Source: CAZTJA01 sp964613745
Lineage (GTDB): Bacteria > Desulfobacterota > Desulfomonilia > Desulfomonilales > Desulfomonilaceae
Assembly: GCA_964613745.1 (NCBI GenBank)
Contig: CAZTJA010000009.1
Coordinates: 1 to 63,876, forward strand
Length of the DNA stretch: 63,876 bases
Reading direction: 5' to 3'
Position numbers and translations under genes: made by a program. The notes beneath the pieces were generated by a model that was not told the origin of the DNA, ran no database searches, and was given only the letters and a program-made list of their open reading frames with translations. Each line of letters opens with the position of its first letter. The first letter of the stretch is position 1. Shown here piece by piece: positions 9,814 through 18,790 of the stretch.

Positions 9814-10323
9814 ATGGTGACCTACGGTAGCCCGAACAGAAAACAAAGTGGAAATCGCCGACTTCCGGGAGTATTTCAACTCATTGCACGCCTGATTGGG
9901 GTAGTCTGTATTTTCGTAAGTATACCCACTAAGGTGCTTGGAAATGAAGCTTGGATGAAAACGATACCCGTGACATTAGGAGAAAAAACCATCAAGGCCG
10001 CCGTTGCCGATACGGATTCAACTCGAATGATTGGACTTCTGACCCGTGATGCATTGGAAGAAGATGAAGGAATGCTTCTTGATTTTGTTTTCGCAGGGAA
10101 TTATGCCATCCACATGCAAGGAATGAAGTTCCCCATCGATGCCGTTTGGATTGATGCAAACGGAAAAATTATCACGATATACGAGAATATAATGCCCAAC
10201 TCGGGCCGAGTTTATGGATCAATATTCTCGAGTCGTTATTGCCTGGAGCTAAAAGCCGGTTTCTGCAGCACATACCAAATCAAGGAAGGTCTCCAGGTGA
10301 AGATCGGACATAAAGCCCCGTGA
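9814..10323 (+). CDS. Exported DUF192 family protein
   Basis: The protein has 169 residues with a basic N-terminus and a hydrophobic export segment (about residues 22-43), then a DUF192 domain: RMIGLLTRDALEEDEGMLL, a hydrophobic core and the M-x-F-P-I-D-A-V-W-I-D signature. DUF192 proteins are small beta-rich proteins of unproven function, often found singly near envelope genes. The gene diverges from the helicase and converges on the phosphorylase gene, their stop codons being adjacent. Cellular role unknown. Confidence 0.9.
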   Translation: MVTYGSPNRKQSGNRRLPGVFQLIARLIGVVCIFVSIPTKVLGNEAWMKTIPVTLGEKTIKAAVADTDSTRMIGLLTRDALEEDEGMLLDFVFAGNYAIHMQGMKFPIDAVWIDANGKIITIYENIMPNSGRVYGSIFSSRYCLELKAGFCSTYQIKEGLQVKIGHKAP

Positions 10324-12873
10324 TCAGCCCCATGCAACTAGGCCCATTGAAAGCAGGTCAAAAAGATAAGGATGAAACGGTAAAACTCGAACGTTGTAGC
10401 CATATATGCCCGTTTCGTCGCACGGAATTGTTCCTTTAAATCGCCAAACCCCTTCGGAAATCGGCCCTACGGCCAGCATACTTGTGACACTTCTATTTCT
10501 AATCTTGTCTGGTTCTTGTTCGGCTATTCCACTGCATAGATCCACAACGACTTCGTCCTGATTCAAACCACCTAATTGAATTGTGGCCGAGACCTCCAGT
10601 GATCCGCCAAGTGATACCCGATCCCCTTGTGGCGAAGAAATCTCGAGAACTTGCACTTCACCCCAGATGGAGCGGGCACGTTGCTTCCAATCCCGCAGTT
10701 CTTTCGCTCTTGCAAGTCGATTTTCACCGAGTACCTGATGGGCTTGCCCCGCCTGAAGATAATACTCCTCCATATACTGTTCGATCATTCGATGCGAATT
10801 AAAGACGCGGCAGACTTGAGCCATGCTGTTCTTCATCATGTCAATCCAGCCATGTGGATTTCCATCCGGGCCTCTTTCAAAAAATAAAGGAATGACCTCT
10901 GTTTCTAATGTATCGTATAGCTGTTCAGCGTCGAAACTATCCTGGTAAGCAAGATCCTCGAATTCTTCACCATTCCCGATTGCCCAGCCGTTTGTTCCGT
11001 TGTAAGCTTCGGGCCACCAGCCGTCGAGAATGCTCAAGTTCAAGGCGCCATTTGCAGCGGCTTTCATACCGGATGTTCCGCATGCTTCATTGGGTCGCCT
11101 TGGATTGTTCAGCCACACATCAACCCCTTGCACGAGATACCGGGCCATGTTTATGTCGTAGTCCTCGAGGAATATGAGCTTTCTCCTGAACCCTTCAGAT
11201 CGGGACTCATGCACTACTTGTTTTATGATTTCCTTGCCCATGCGATCTTGAGGATGCGCCTTGCCCGCAAAGATAAATTGAACAGGTCTCCGTTTGTCCG
11301 ACATTATTCTCAGCAAACGATCCGGATCCGTAAAAAGGAGAGCAGCCCGTTTATATGGAGCAAACCTGCGAGCAAAACCTATTGTCAGTGCTTCAGGGTT
11401 TAGGTACTCCCTCACTTTTCTTAAGCTTAGGCCTGCCCCCCCACCCGTTTTCATTTGCGTCCCCAAACGGCGGCGGCAAAATGCGATCAGTCGTTCTCGA
11501 CGGGTTTCGTGAACTCGCCATAGCTGTTCAGCCGGGATATTGTAAACTCGGGACCAAATTTTCTCGTTATCGGGTTCCTCTATCCAATCTTCTCCCAAGT
11601 AGCGGGCGAAGAGGTCCGACATTTCCTTGGATACATAAGATGGGATGTGAACGCCGTTTGTTACGTAGCCGATTGGAACGTCTTCTTCATCTATGTGTGG
11701 CCAAAGCCCCTTCCACATTTTTTTGGAAACTCGGCTGTGCAACTCGCTGACTGCATTCACTCCTCTGGACAAACGGAGAGCAAGAACCGCCATAGATAAC
11801 GGTGAATTCTTCTCATCGGGATTTTGTCTCCCAAGATCGAGTAAATCCCTGGCGCCCATACCCATGCTGCCCATGTAAGCGGAAAAATATCTTTCAACGA
11901 GTTCGGGGGGAAAAAGATCGATACCTGCCGGCACTGGAGTGTGCGTGGTGAAAACGGTTGAACCCGAAACTGATTCCAGGGCTATGTCAAAAGGCACTTT
12001 ATAAGTCAACATTGTCTGTCGAATGCGTTCGATTGCTCCAAATGCCGCATGCCCCTCATTGAGATGGTAGACAAAAGGCCACAAACCCAACAAGTTCAAA
12101 GCCCTTGCACCACCGATTCCGAGAACGATTTCCTGCTGAATTCTCATTTCCAAGTCGCCGCCGTACAGCTCTGCGGTAATTCTGCGCATGTTCTCGGAAT
12201 TATCGGGATGCCCGGTATCGAGCAGATAGAGTGGTATTCGACCAACCTGAACTCTCCACACGAGAATATTTATTTTTGAATGGGCAAGCTCCAGCTGAAA
12301 GGAAAAGTGATTGCCGTTTCCATCACGAACCGGCTGGATGGGGAGATTGTAAAAATCGTTAAAATTATAAGATTCCTGCTGCCATCCATCTATATTAAGG
12401 TACTGCTTGAAGTATCCTTTTTGATAAAGGAGACCGATACCGATGAGGGGAAAACATAAGTTGGAAGCACTTTTCAGATGGTCTCCAGAAAGTACTCCCA
12501 GTCCTCCGGAGTATATTGGAAGTGATTCGGACAACCCGTATTCCATGCTGAAGTAAGCTATTCGATAATCAATCGGCCGCTCAAGATTAAAGGAGTAAAC
12601 CCCGATATTGCCTACGTAATCTTCAAATGCTCTTTCTGCTTCCCGGATGCGATCCATGAGCGCCACATCTTCAAGGATCTCCTGCTTTCTTTCGTCAGTC
12701 AGCCTTCCGAGTAATAGTATTGGGTTATGACCGGTCTGTTCCCACAATTCAGGATCCAACGCTTGAAATAAACGATTTATCTCAGGATTCCATGTGTACC
12801 AAAGATTCATACCAATATTTCTGATCGTCTGAAGTTCCTCGGGAAGATCAGGTTTAACTATCAAGTGCCGCAT
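10324..12873 (-). CDS. glgP: Alpha-glucan (glycogen/maltodextrin) phosphorylase, short type
   Basis: A GT35 phosphorylase that releases glucose 1-phosphate from alpha-1,4-glucans using pyridoxal phosphate. Family features: an N-terminal DUF3417-type segment (ETI-like region with N-L-W-Y-T-W-N), M-E-Y-G-L-S-E-S-L-P-I-Y-S-G-G-L-G-V-L, HLNEGHAAF, and the cofactor lysine in G-T-S-G-M-K-A-A-A-N-G. The length (849 residues) fits the bacterial/archaeal group that carries DUF3417. I chose ATG at 12873 because GGAGG lies four bases upstream; a start 17 codons earlier has no such site. With the debranching enzyme, TreZ and phosphofructokinase elsewhere in the window it supports a storage-glucan metabolism. 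Confidence 0.93.
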   Translation of the reverse strand: MRHLIVKPDLPEELQTIRNIGMNLWYTWNPEINRLFQALDPELWEQTGHNPILLLGRLTDERKQEILEDVALMDRIREAERAFEDYVGNIGVYSFNLERPIDYRIAYFSMEYGLSESLPIYSGGLGVLSGDHLKSASNLCFPLIGIGLLYQKGYFKQYLNIDGWQQESYNFNDFYNLPIQPVRDGNGNHFSFQLELAHSKINILVWRVQVGRIPLYLLDTGHPDNSENMRRITAELYGGDLEMRIQQEIVLGIGGARALNLLGLWPFVYHLNEGHAAFGAIERIRQTMLTYKVPFDIALESVSGSTVFTTHTPVPAGIDLFPPELVERYFSAYMGSMGMGARDLLDLGRQNPDEKNSPLSMAVLALRLSRGVNAVSELHSRVSKKMWKGLWPHIDEEDVPIGYVTNGVHIPSYVSKEMSDLFARYLGEDWIEEPDNEKIWSRVYNIPAEQLWRVHETRRERLIAFCRRRLGTQMKTGGGAGLSLRKVREYLNPEALTIGFARRFAPYKRAALLFTDPDRLLRIMSDKRRPVQFIFAGKAHPQDRMGKEIIKQVVHESRSEGFRRKLIFLEDYDINMARYLVQGVDVWLNNPRRPNEACGTSGMKAAANGALNLSILDGWWPEAYNGTNGWAIGNGEEFEDLAYQDSFDAEQLYDTLETEVIPLFFERGPDGNPHGWIDMMKNSMAQVCRVFNSHRMIEQYMEEYYLQAGQAHQVLGENRLARAKELRDWKQRARSIWGEVQVLEISSPQGDRVSLGGSLEVSATIQLGGLNQDEVVVDLCSGIAEQEPDKIRNRSVTSMLAVGPISEGVWRFKGTIPCDETGIYGYNVRVLPFHPYLFDLLSMGLVAWG

Positions 12874-13005
12874 TTTGCCTCCAGGGAAATTACCACTGCA
12901 CACACGAATCGCATGATAACGCAAAACATACTTTTTGGCGGTAAGTTATGCAATTAAATTGATTGGATTCGATGAACCAAGATCAAAGAACCAGGGGGAT
13001 TGATT

Positions 13006-13036
13006 TTGACCGATAGGTCATTGACCGTTTGGTCAA
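13006..13036. promoter_or_regulatory. Tandem palindromic operator for the TetR regulator
   Basis: Two copies of a TTGACC-N4-GGTCAA type palindrome overlap by one base: 13006-13021 (one mismatch) and 13021-13036 (perfect 6-base arms). Their centres are 15 bases apart. TetR dimers bind such short palindromes. The position 86 bases before the TetR start suggests autoregulation of the whole operon. Confidence 0.75.
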
Positions 13037-13049
13037 TCTGAGTTAAGGT
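13021..13049 (+). promoter_or_regulatory. Candidate sigma-70 promoter of the TetR-ABC-menaquinone operon
   Basis: TTGACC at 13021-13026 and TAAGGT at 13044-13049 are separated by 17 bases. The -35 box is itself the left arm of the perfect operator copy, so bound repressor would block RNA polymerase. The -10 match is modest. Confidence 0.45.
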
Positions 13050-13121
13050 CACAGGAATATTGCTGGTCCCCGCACCCAATTGTTTTCAAGACAGAATATT
13101 ATCTCATCAAAAGGTTTTTAG

Positions 13122-13823
13122 GTGGAAGAATCCGGCACTCTTTTCTTTCAAAAACTTCCTCCGGAAAAGAGGGAAAAGATCTTTGAAGCCGCTGTTTCTG
13201 AGTTCGCCGGGAAAGGATACCGGGGAGCCTCGATGAATTGTCTCGTGAAATCAGCAGGAATAAGCAAAGGCAGCATCTTCCAATATTTTCGGACGAAACG
13301 TGATCTTTTCGACGGTATCGTAGCAATTGCCGAAAAACGAGTGAAAGATTACGTGAAAAGCGTCCGTGATGAGACGGTTAATCTGGATTTTTTCGCAAGG
13401 ATAGAAAAGCTTTTATCGGCAGGATTTGACTTTATTGATGCACATCCGATGCTCGCAAAAATATACTTCAGAGTCCTCCAATCGGGCGAAGCTCCGTTCG
13501 GGCTTGATCGAATATTCACTTTGCGTGATCAGAGCCATGAATTTATGGTGGAATTGGTTTCTGAAGCGGTTCTTAAGGGGGAGTTGCGGCCGGAAACAGA
13601 TGTGAACAAAACCGCATTTCTGGTCAATCACTTGCTGGAGGTCATCCTCCGGGGCTATTTCACTGATTTCCTCGCCAAAGAACTTGAGCTCTACAAAGCG
13701 AGTGCCCTTCAAAAGCAAGCCTGGATTAATGAATTGTCCGTATTCCTGAAATCAGGGCTTACCGGGAACTTACAAGCTGTCGTTGGTCCATCCGAATCAG
13801 AGACGGTTAGGGAGAAACGATGA
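13122..13823 (+). CDS. TetR/AcrR family transcriptional regulator
   Basis: The protein has 233 residues, with an N-terminal TetR DNA-binding domain (about residues 13-60): K-I-F-E-A-A-V-S-E-F-A-G-K-G-Y, SAGISKGSIFQYF as helix-turn-helix, then K-R-D-L-F. The rest is an all-helical ligand domain of normal size. The start is GTG at 13122. The stop overlaps the next gene by four bases (ATGA). It probably represses its own operon through the double palindrome just upstream. The ligand is unknown; the operon content suggests something tied to the imported substrate or to menaquinone status, which is inference. Confidence 0.92.
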   Translation: MEESGTLFFQKLPPEKREKIFEAAVSEFAGKGYRGASMNCLVKSAGISKGSIFQYFRTKRDLFDGIVAIAEKRVKDYVKSVRDETVNLDFFARIEKLLSAGFDFIDAHPMLAKIYFRVLQSGEAPFGLDRIFTLRDQSHEFMVELVSEAVLKGELRPETDVNKTAFLVNHLLEVILRGYFTDFLAKELELYKASALQKQAWINELSVFLKSGLTGNLQAVVGPSESETVREKR

Positions 13824-14770
13824 AAACTGTAAACTTTTTGTTGATTTGTGTGATTGCTGCCATGCAGATCTTCTTATCCCCTTCGGCCTATTCTGCAGAT
13901 TCTCCTCTTAGATTTGGATCTTTGCCCGTCCTGCAGGCGTTACCTCTCTATGTGGCGCAGGAACGCGATCTCTTCCGAAAAGCCGGACTCAATGTGGAAA
14001 TCGTGCCGTTCAACGGAGCATCGGAAAAGGACATAGCATTAGCGTCCGGAATAATAGACGGTTACTTTGGAGACCTGATCACCCCTACCCTCTTAAAAGG
14101 AAATGGTAAAGATGTTTACATTCTGGCGGTGAACTATGAAACAAAACAGGATCGCAGAATGTTCGCTATTCTTGCAAAACCCAATTCAAAATATAAAAAA
14201 GTTTCGGATTTGGCAGGAACTCCGATAGCTGTAGCCTCGAATTCAATTGTTCATTTTCTGACCGATAAACTATTGTCGGACGAAGGAGTTCCCAAGAAGG
14301 GCATCGAAACCGTCGAGACGAAGAATATCGGCATGAGAATGCAAATGCTCCTGTCCGGGCAAGTTGAAGCAGCCGTTTTGCCTGAACCACTTGTTACGGC
14401 TGCAATTTCCAAAGGTGCCGTTTTGTTGGCCGACGATTCCAATCAGGACGTAGGTCAAACGGTGCTGGTTTTTTCAGGTAAATTTACAAAGTCGCAGCCA
14501 GAAGTTATCAAACGTTTTTTTTCCGTTCTCAATGAGGCTTCGCAAATAATCAATAATGATCCTGAATCCATTCGATCTATAATGACCGAACACGTACGTC
14601 TTCCCGAGGACATGAAAGCAACGTATCCCATCCCGAAGTTTCCACTTCTCCATAGACCCAACAAGAAAGTGTACGAAGAAGTTGCACAATGGTTAAAGGA
14701 TTCGGATGCAGTTCCTATTTTCGTTCCATATGATCAAATTGTCCTAGAATCATTTTTGAGCCCACAATAA
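13820..14770 (+). CDS. NitT/TauT-type ABC transporter substrate-binding protein
   Basis: A 316-residue periplasmic protein with a clear signal peptide (residues 1 to about 25, ending S-A-Y-S-A-D) and an SsuA/NMT1-type fold: LPLYVAQERDLFRKAGLNVE, followed by G-A-S-E-K-D-I-A-L-A-S-G, and V-E-A-A-V-L-P-E-P. Relatives bind sulfonates, nitrate or thiamine pyrimidines; the MqnA and MqnD enzymes share a related fold. GGGAG sits five bases before the ATG. The next two genes supply the ATPase and permease. The substrate cannot be read from the sequence. Confidence 0.88.
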   Translation: MKTVNFLLICVIAAMQIFLSPSAYSADSPLRFGSLPVLQALPLYVAQERDLFRKAGLNVEIVPFNGASEKDIALASGIIDGYFGDLITPTLLKGNGKDVYILAVNYETKQDRRMFAILAKPNSKYKKVSDLAGTPIAVASNSIVHFLTDKLLSDEGVPKKGIETVETKNIGMRMQMLLSGQVEAAVLPEPLVTAAISKGAVLLADDSNQDVGQTVLVFSGKFTKSQPEVIKRFFSVLNEASQIINNDPESIRSIMTEHVRLPEDMKATYPIPKFPLLHRPNKKVYEEVAQWLKDSDAVPIFVPYDQIVLESFLSPQ

Positions 14771-14791
14771 AGCGGATAGAAGATCAGGCAC

Positions 14792-15598
14792 TTGAGCATC
14801 AGCCCAGTCTCCGAAAACCAAAATCTACAAAGTAAGGTAGTGTTTACAAATCAAAAATTAGTCGACGTAATACACGTCACAAAGAGATTCCATTCTGAGA
14901 CCGGAATCATTCCCGTGTTGGAGGATGTTTCATTCCACTTGAATCTGGGGGATACGATTTCAATTGTGGGACCTTCAGGGTGCGGAAAATCCACTCTGCT
15001 GCTCATCATAGCAGGTTTAGAAGCGGCCTCTTCGGGACATGTCACTTTTCAGGGCTCAATTTCAGAGAAACCACACAGGGAAATAGCTCTGGTTTTGCAG
15101 GATTACGGATTATTTCCGTGGAAAACGGTTAAGCGCAATATTCATCTCGGTCTTAAAATCAGAAAGGAACCGATAAATGATCACGAGGTTCTGGCCTTAT
15201 TAACGGAATTGGGAATTCAAGAAAAAATTAATTCGTATCCGCAGCAATTATCCGGAGGTCAGAAACAAAGAGTTGCATTGGCAAGAGCACTTATTCTAAA
15301 CCCCCGTCTCCTGCTGTTGGACGAACCTTTCGCAGCTTTGGACACAATAACCAGAGAAAAGCTCCAGGATCTTGTTATTACAGAATGGTGCAAGCGTAAG
15401 TTTGCAATGATTATCGTAACCCACAATATAGAAGAAGCCGTGAGACTGGGCCGCCATATTCTCATTTTGGGAAAGGCGCCCGGTAAAACAATCGCTCTTT
15501 TTAAGAATCCACTTGCGCTTTCACGGGACGCCAATGCTCCTGAGTTATTCTATCAGACATGTGATCAGGTGCGCTCCTTTTTGTATAGAGAGATTTAA
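14792..15598 (+). CDS. ABC transporter ATP-binding protein (NitT/TauT type)
   Basis: The protein has 268 residues and all nucleotide-binding motifs: Walker A GPSGCGKST (about 60-68), Q-loop VLQDYGLFPW, signature LSGGQKQRVALARAL, Walker B LLLLDEPFAALD and switch histidine IIVTHNIEEAV. The length and the Q-loop sequence match SsuB/TauB/NrtD-type ATPases. The TTG at 14792 is the likely start, although its ribosome-binding site is weak. It lies 21 bases after the binding-protein gene and two bases before the permease gene. Confidence 0.92.
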   Translation: MSISPVSENQNLQSKVVFTNQKLVDVIHVTKRFHSETGIIPVLEDVSFHLNLGDTISIVGPSGCGKSTLLLIIAGLEAASSGHVTFQGSISEKPHREIALVLQDYGLFPWKTVKRNIHLGLKIRKEPINDHEVLALLTELGIQEKINSYPQQLSGGQKQRVALARALILNPRLLLLDEPFAALDTITREKLQDLVITEWCKRKFAMIIVTHNIEEAVRLGRHILILGKAPGKTIALFKNPLALSRDANAPELFYQTCDQVRSFLYREI

Positions 15599-15600
15599 AC

Positions 15601-16338
15601 GTGAAACGCTTAAATTATTTCTGGGGCGTTCTTTTTCTGCTCGCAATTTGGCAGGTCGGAACCTACTCTGTGGGGGAAAACGTAATTCCCGGTCCATTTT
15701 CAACAGTTAAAAAGCTCGTTTCGGAAGCGCAAACGGAGAAATTTTGGAGCCATGTATCCAGTTCCAGTTATCGAATCATTTCTGCCTTGATCATCTCTTT
15801 TGTGCTTGCCGTTCCACTCGGTTTGTTCTTGGGTTCCAGCACACGTGCGGACAGAATTGCGAAACCCATAATTTATTTGACGTATCCCGTTCCCAAAATT
15901 GTTTTTCTTCCTTTGGTTTTGCTCATCTTCGGACTGAATGATGCAGGAAAAATAGCTATGTTGTCTTTCATTCTTTTTTTTCAACTTCTCATCAGTACGC
16001 GAGATGCCGCAAAAGCACTCGGAAGATCGGCAAAATATTCACTTTACAGTCTTGGGGGAAGCCGATACGACCTATTCGTTCACGTGATTTGGCCTTTCAG
16101 CTTACCGGCTGTATTCACTGCATTGCGCATTGCCACTGGAACCGTGGTCGCAGTACTGTTTTTTGTTGAATCAATCGGAACACGATATGGAATGGGATTT
16201 TACATTTTGGATGCTTGGGGTCGAGCCGACGTTCCACGGATTTACGTGGGTATCCTCGTATTGGCCTTGATAGGCGTTATTTTGTATGAAACGTTTGATA
16301 TTTTGGAGCGAACTTTTTGCAAATGGAAAAGAATGTAA
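15601..16338 (+). CDS. ABC transporter permease (NitT/TauT type)
   Basis: A 245-residue inner-membrane protein with about six hydrophobic helices and the binding-protein-dependent permease loop that docks the ATPase (D-A-A-K-A-L-G-R, then the YDLFVHVIWPFSLPAVFTALR segment). It starts with GTG two bases after the ATPase gene. Its 3' end overlaps the start of the methyltransferase gene, so translation of the importer and of menaquinone enzymes is linked. Confidence 0.9.
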   Translation: MKRLNYFWGVLFLLAIWQVGTYSVGENVIPGPFSTVKKLVSEAQTEKFWSHVSSSSYRIISALIISFVLAVPLGLFLGSSTRADRIAKPIIYLTYPVPKIVFLPLVLLIFGLNDAGKIAMLSFILFFQLLISTRDAAKALGRSAKYSLYSLGGSRYDLFVHVIWPFSLPAVFTALRIATGTVVAVLFFVESIGTRYGMGFYILDAWGRADVPRIYVGILVLALIGVILYETFDILERTFCKWKRM

Positions 16339-17063
16339 GCCAAAAACCTCTTAAGGACTGGACGAAAGAAGAGCGCATATCGGCGGTCAAAACTATATTT
16401 AATACTATCACGCCGAATTATGATCTGCTTAACAGAATAATGTCGGCCCGGCAGGATGTCCGCTGGCGCAAGTTAGCGGTCCGGCGCATTCCACAAGATG
16501 TTGAACTTGTGCTGGATGTTGCAACGGGAACGGGTGATCTTGCAATTGCAATGGCCGAGAGTCGGCCTGGGGCATCGATCATTGGTTTGGATTTCGTCGA
16601 AAAAATGATGCGTATTGCCCAAGAGAAAACGGGTAAACACCAGCTTATTAATCGAATCAGCTATACTGCCGGGGACGCACTCCATCTGCCCTTCATGGAT
16701 GCGCAGTTCGATGTGGTCACGGCCGCTTTCGGGTTGCGAAACATGCCCGATCGTATGACGCCTATATCGGAAATGCGTCGCGTGCTGAAACCCGGGGGCA
16801 AGCTATTGATTTTGGAAATGACCTTTCCCAAGAACCTGAAATTGAGGAAATTTTTCGCCTGGTATTTGAATCACATGATTCCGATTATTGGAGGAGCTAT
16901 ATCCGGTGATTGGAAGGCTTACCGCTATCTTCCCGATTCAATTCAGGACTTTCTCGATCCTGAGGAACTCACAAAATTATTCGAGAAAGCCGGCCTGACT
17001 AAAGTAAAAACATATCCCATGACTCTCGGATTGACTTATCTCCATGAAGGTATCGCTCCATGA
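16323..17063 (+). CDS. ubiE: Demethylmenaquinone methyltransferase UbiE/MenG
   Basis: This SAM-dependent enzyme methylates demethylmenaquinone in the last step of menaquinone synthesis. The family signatures are clear: the N-terminal region with Y-D-L-L-N-R-I-M-S, motif I V-L-D-V-A-T-G-T-G-D-L-A, D-V-V-T-A-A-F-G-L-R-N-M-P-D, and the C-terminal A-Y-R-Y-L-P-D-S-I region. About 246 residues is normal. ATG at 16323 is used; TTG at 16317 is an alternative. The gene overlaps the permease upstream and MenA downstream (ATGA). Confidence 0.95.
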   Translation: MEKNVSQKPLKDWTKEERISAVKTIFNTITPNYDLLNRIMSARQDVRWRKLAVRRIPQDVELVLDVATGTGDLAIAMAESRPGASIIGLDFVEKMMRIAQEKTGKHQLINRISYTAGDALHLPFMDAQFDVVTAAFGLRNMPDRMTPISEMRRVLKPGGKLLILEMTFPKNLKLRKFFAWYLNHMIPIIGGAISGDWKAYRYLPDSIQDFLDPEELTKLFEKAGLTKVKTYPMTLGLTYLHEGIAP

Positions 17064-17950
17064 CATCCGAAAAACTGAAAGCCTGGATGCAGGCGGGAAG
17101 AGCTCCGTTCTTCGTCGCGACACTGATTCCATTGAGCTTGGGTGCTGCAGTGGCAAAAACGAGTGGGCACTGGGATACGGGAAGATGGGCCTTGGTCTTG
17201 ATTGCTTCTTTCCTAGTGCATTTGAGCACTAATCTTGCCAATGACTACTTTGAATACGATTCAGGTGCGGATGAAGGAGATTCCATAGGCGGCAGCAGAG
17301 TGCTTCAGGAAGGAAAAATCAGTCTTCTCGAAATACGCAATGCCATTATCATTTGTTATGCTACTGCTTTTGTTTGTGGGGTTTGGATCGTTCTCATTTC
17401 CGGAGTGCAATGGTTGGCTCCGATCATGTTATTCTCATTTCTTTCAAGTGTATTCTATACCGCTCCTCCCATACGGTATGGATACTACGGTCTTGGTGAG
17501 TTGTTTGTCTCGATCAACATGGGGCCTATCATGGTTGCCGGAACTACCGCCGCTATCGTAGGGCAGTTCGATTTGAGAGCACTATGGTTGTCCATTCCTA
17601 TCGGGATAATGGTTGCTCTTATTCTCTTTTATCAATCTCTCTCGGATATCGAGGTCGACCGTTCAGTAGGAAAATTCACTTTGGCTGTTCATTTAGGAAG
17701 GGAATATTCTCTGTGGGCTTATAGGGTTTTCATAGTAGCTGCCTATTGTTCAATAGTTCTCTTGGTTCTGAACGGAATAGTCGGCAGGTTAGCCCTAGTT
17801 TCGTTTGTTACTCTTCCGGCCGCCGTTGGAGTGGATCGGATGATCAGTTCATCCATTGATTGGAGAGAGCTACATGATAAAGGATCAAGGGTCAGGGTTT
17901 TTTATCTCGTCAATGGGCTTATCCTGATTGCGGCCGTTTTGATAGGCTAA
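17060..17950 (+). CDS. menA: UbiA-family prenyltransferase, MenA-like
   Basis: A polytopic membrane enzyme of 296 residues that should attach a polyprenyl chain to a dihydroxynaphthoate-type acceptor. The first Asp-rich motif is N-L-A-N-D-Y-F-E-Y-D-S-G-A-D (about residues 53-66) and the second is S-L-S-D-I-E-V-D (about 193-200). A MenA/MqnP assignment fits better than other UbiA enzymes because UbiE overlaps it upstream. Whether the acceptor is 1,4-dihydroxy-2-naphthoate or the 6-naphthoate of the futalosine route cannot be told here; no other menaquinone genes are present. Confidence 0.88.
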   Translation: MTSEKLKAWMQAGRAPFFVATLIPLSLGAAVAKTSGHWDTGRWALVLIASFLVHLSTNLANDYFEYDSGADEGDSIGGSRVLQEGKISLLEIRNAIIICYATAFVCGVWIVLISGVQWLAPIMLFSFLSSVFYTAPPIRYGYYGLGELFVSINMGPIMVAGTTAAIVGQFDLRALWLSIPIGIMVALILFYQSLSDIEVDRSVGKFTLAVHLGREYSLWAYRVFIVAAYCSIVLLVLNGIVGRLALVSFVTLPAAVGVDRMISSSIDWRELHDKGSRVRVFYLVNGLILIAAVLIG

Positions 17951-17967
17951 TCGTTTGGATTATAACC

Positions 17968-18765
17968 ATGATCACACTGTTCATTAGTTACGTAGTTGTT
18001 GGATCAATTGCAGGCATATTGGCGGGTTTATTGGGAGTCGGCGGAGGATTGGTCATCGTTCCCATGCTGGCCTATTGTTTTACTAATCAGGGAGTGCCTT
18101 ACGAACAAATCATGCACCTTGCTTTGGGAACTTCCATGGCCAGTATAATGTTCACTTCCATTTCAAGTTTCATGGCTCACCACCGACGCGGAGCGGTCAA
18201 TTGGGACATAGTTCGGAGGATCGTTCCGGGCATTCTGGTCGGCACCTTTGTGGGATCCCTGATCGCCGGAAAGTTGTCCACACTATTTTTGAGCATTTTT
18301 TTCATACTATTTCTCTATTATGTTGCAGTTCAGCTCATTCTTGATCGGAAGCCGAGCCCATCACGCCAATTACCCGGCATGGTGGGAATGTTCGGTGCGG
18401 GCGGAATTATAGGCATTGTGTCGAGCTTCGTGGGGATCGGTGGCGGAAGTTTATCGGTTCCATTTATGATTTGGTGCAATATTCCTGCCCATAATGCCAT
18501 AGGAACCTCTGCTGCAATAGGCTTTCCCATTGCAGTCGCAGGAACACTGGGGTATATAACGGCGGGGATGAATACTCCGAATCTTCCGGCATTCTCTTGG
18601 GGTTACGTGTATTTGCCGGCACTTCTTGGAATTGCATGCGCCAGTGTGCTGACCGCACCTTTTGGTGCAAGTTTAGCCCACAGATTACCCGTAAAAAAAT
18701 TAAAGCAAGTGTTTGCAGTTCTGTTGGTCGTAATGGGCACGAGAATGGTAATCGGATTTATTTAG
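17968..18765 (+). CDS. TSUP (TauE/SafE) family membrane exporter
   Basis: A 265-residue inner-membrane protein with about eight helices and the two internal repeats of the family: G-I-L-A-G-L-L-G-V-G-G-G-L-V-I-V-P near the N-terminus and G-I-V-S-S-F-V-G-I-G-G-G-S-L-S-V-P in the middle. TSUP proteins move sulfite, sulfoacetate or other small organic acids, usually outward. It lies 17 bases after menA and appears to be the last gene of the TetR operon. With a NitT/TauT-type importer in the same operon, a sulfur compound or organic acid is a possible shared theme. Confidence 0.9.
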   Translation: MITLFISYVVVGSIAGILAGLLGVGGGLVIVPMLAYCFTNQGVPYEQIMHLALGTSMASIMFTSISSFMAHHRRGAVNWDIVRRIVPGILVGTFVGSLIAGKLSTLFLSIFFILFLYYVAVQLILDRKPSPSRQLPGMVGMFGAGGIIGIVSSFVGIGGGSLSVPFMIWCNIPAHNAIGTSAAIGFPIAVAGTLGYITAGMNTPNLPAFSWGYVYLPALLGIACASVLTAPFGASLAHRLPVKKLKQVFAVLLVVMGTRMVIGFI

Positions 18766-18790
18766 ATTAACATCTCATTGGAGCAAGTTT

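Noticed and set aside
13413..13718. 101-residue minus-strand frame
   Set aside because: Antisense shadow of the TetR gene.
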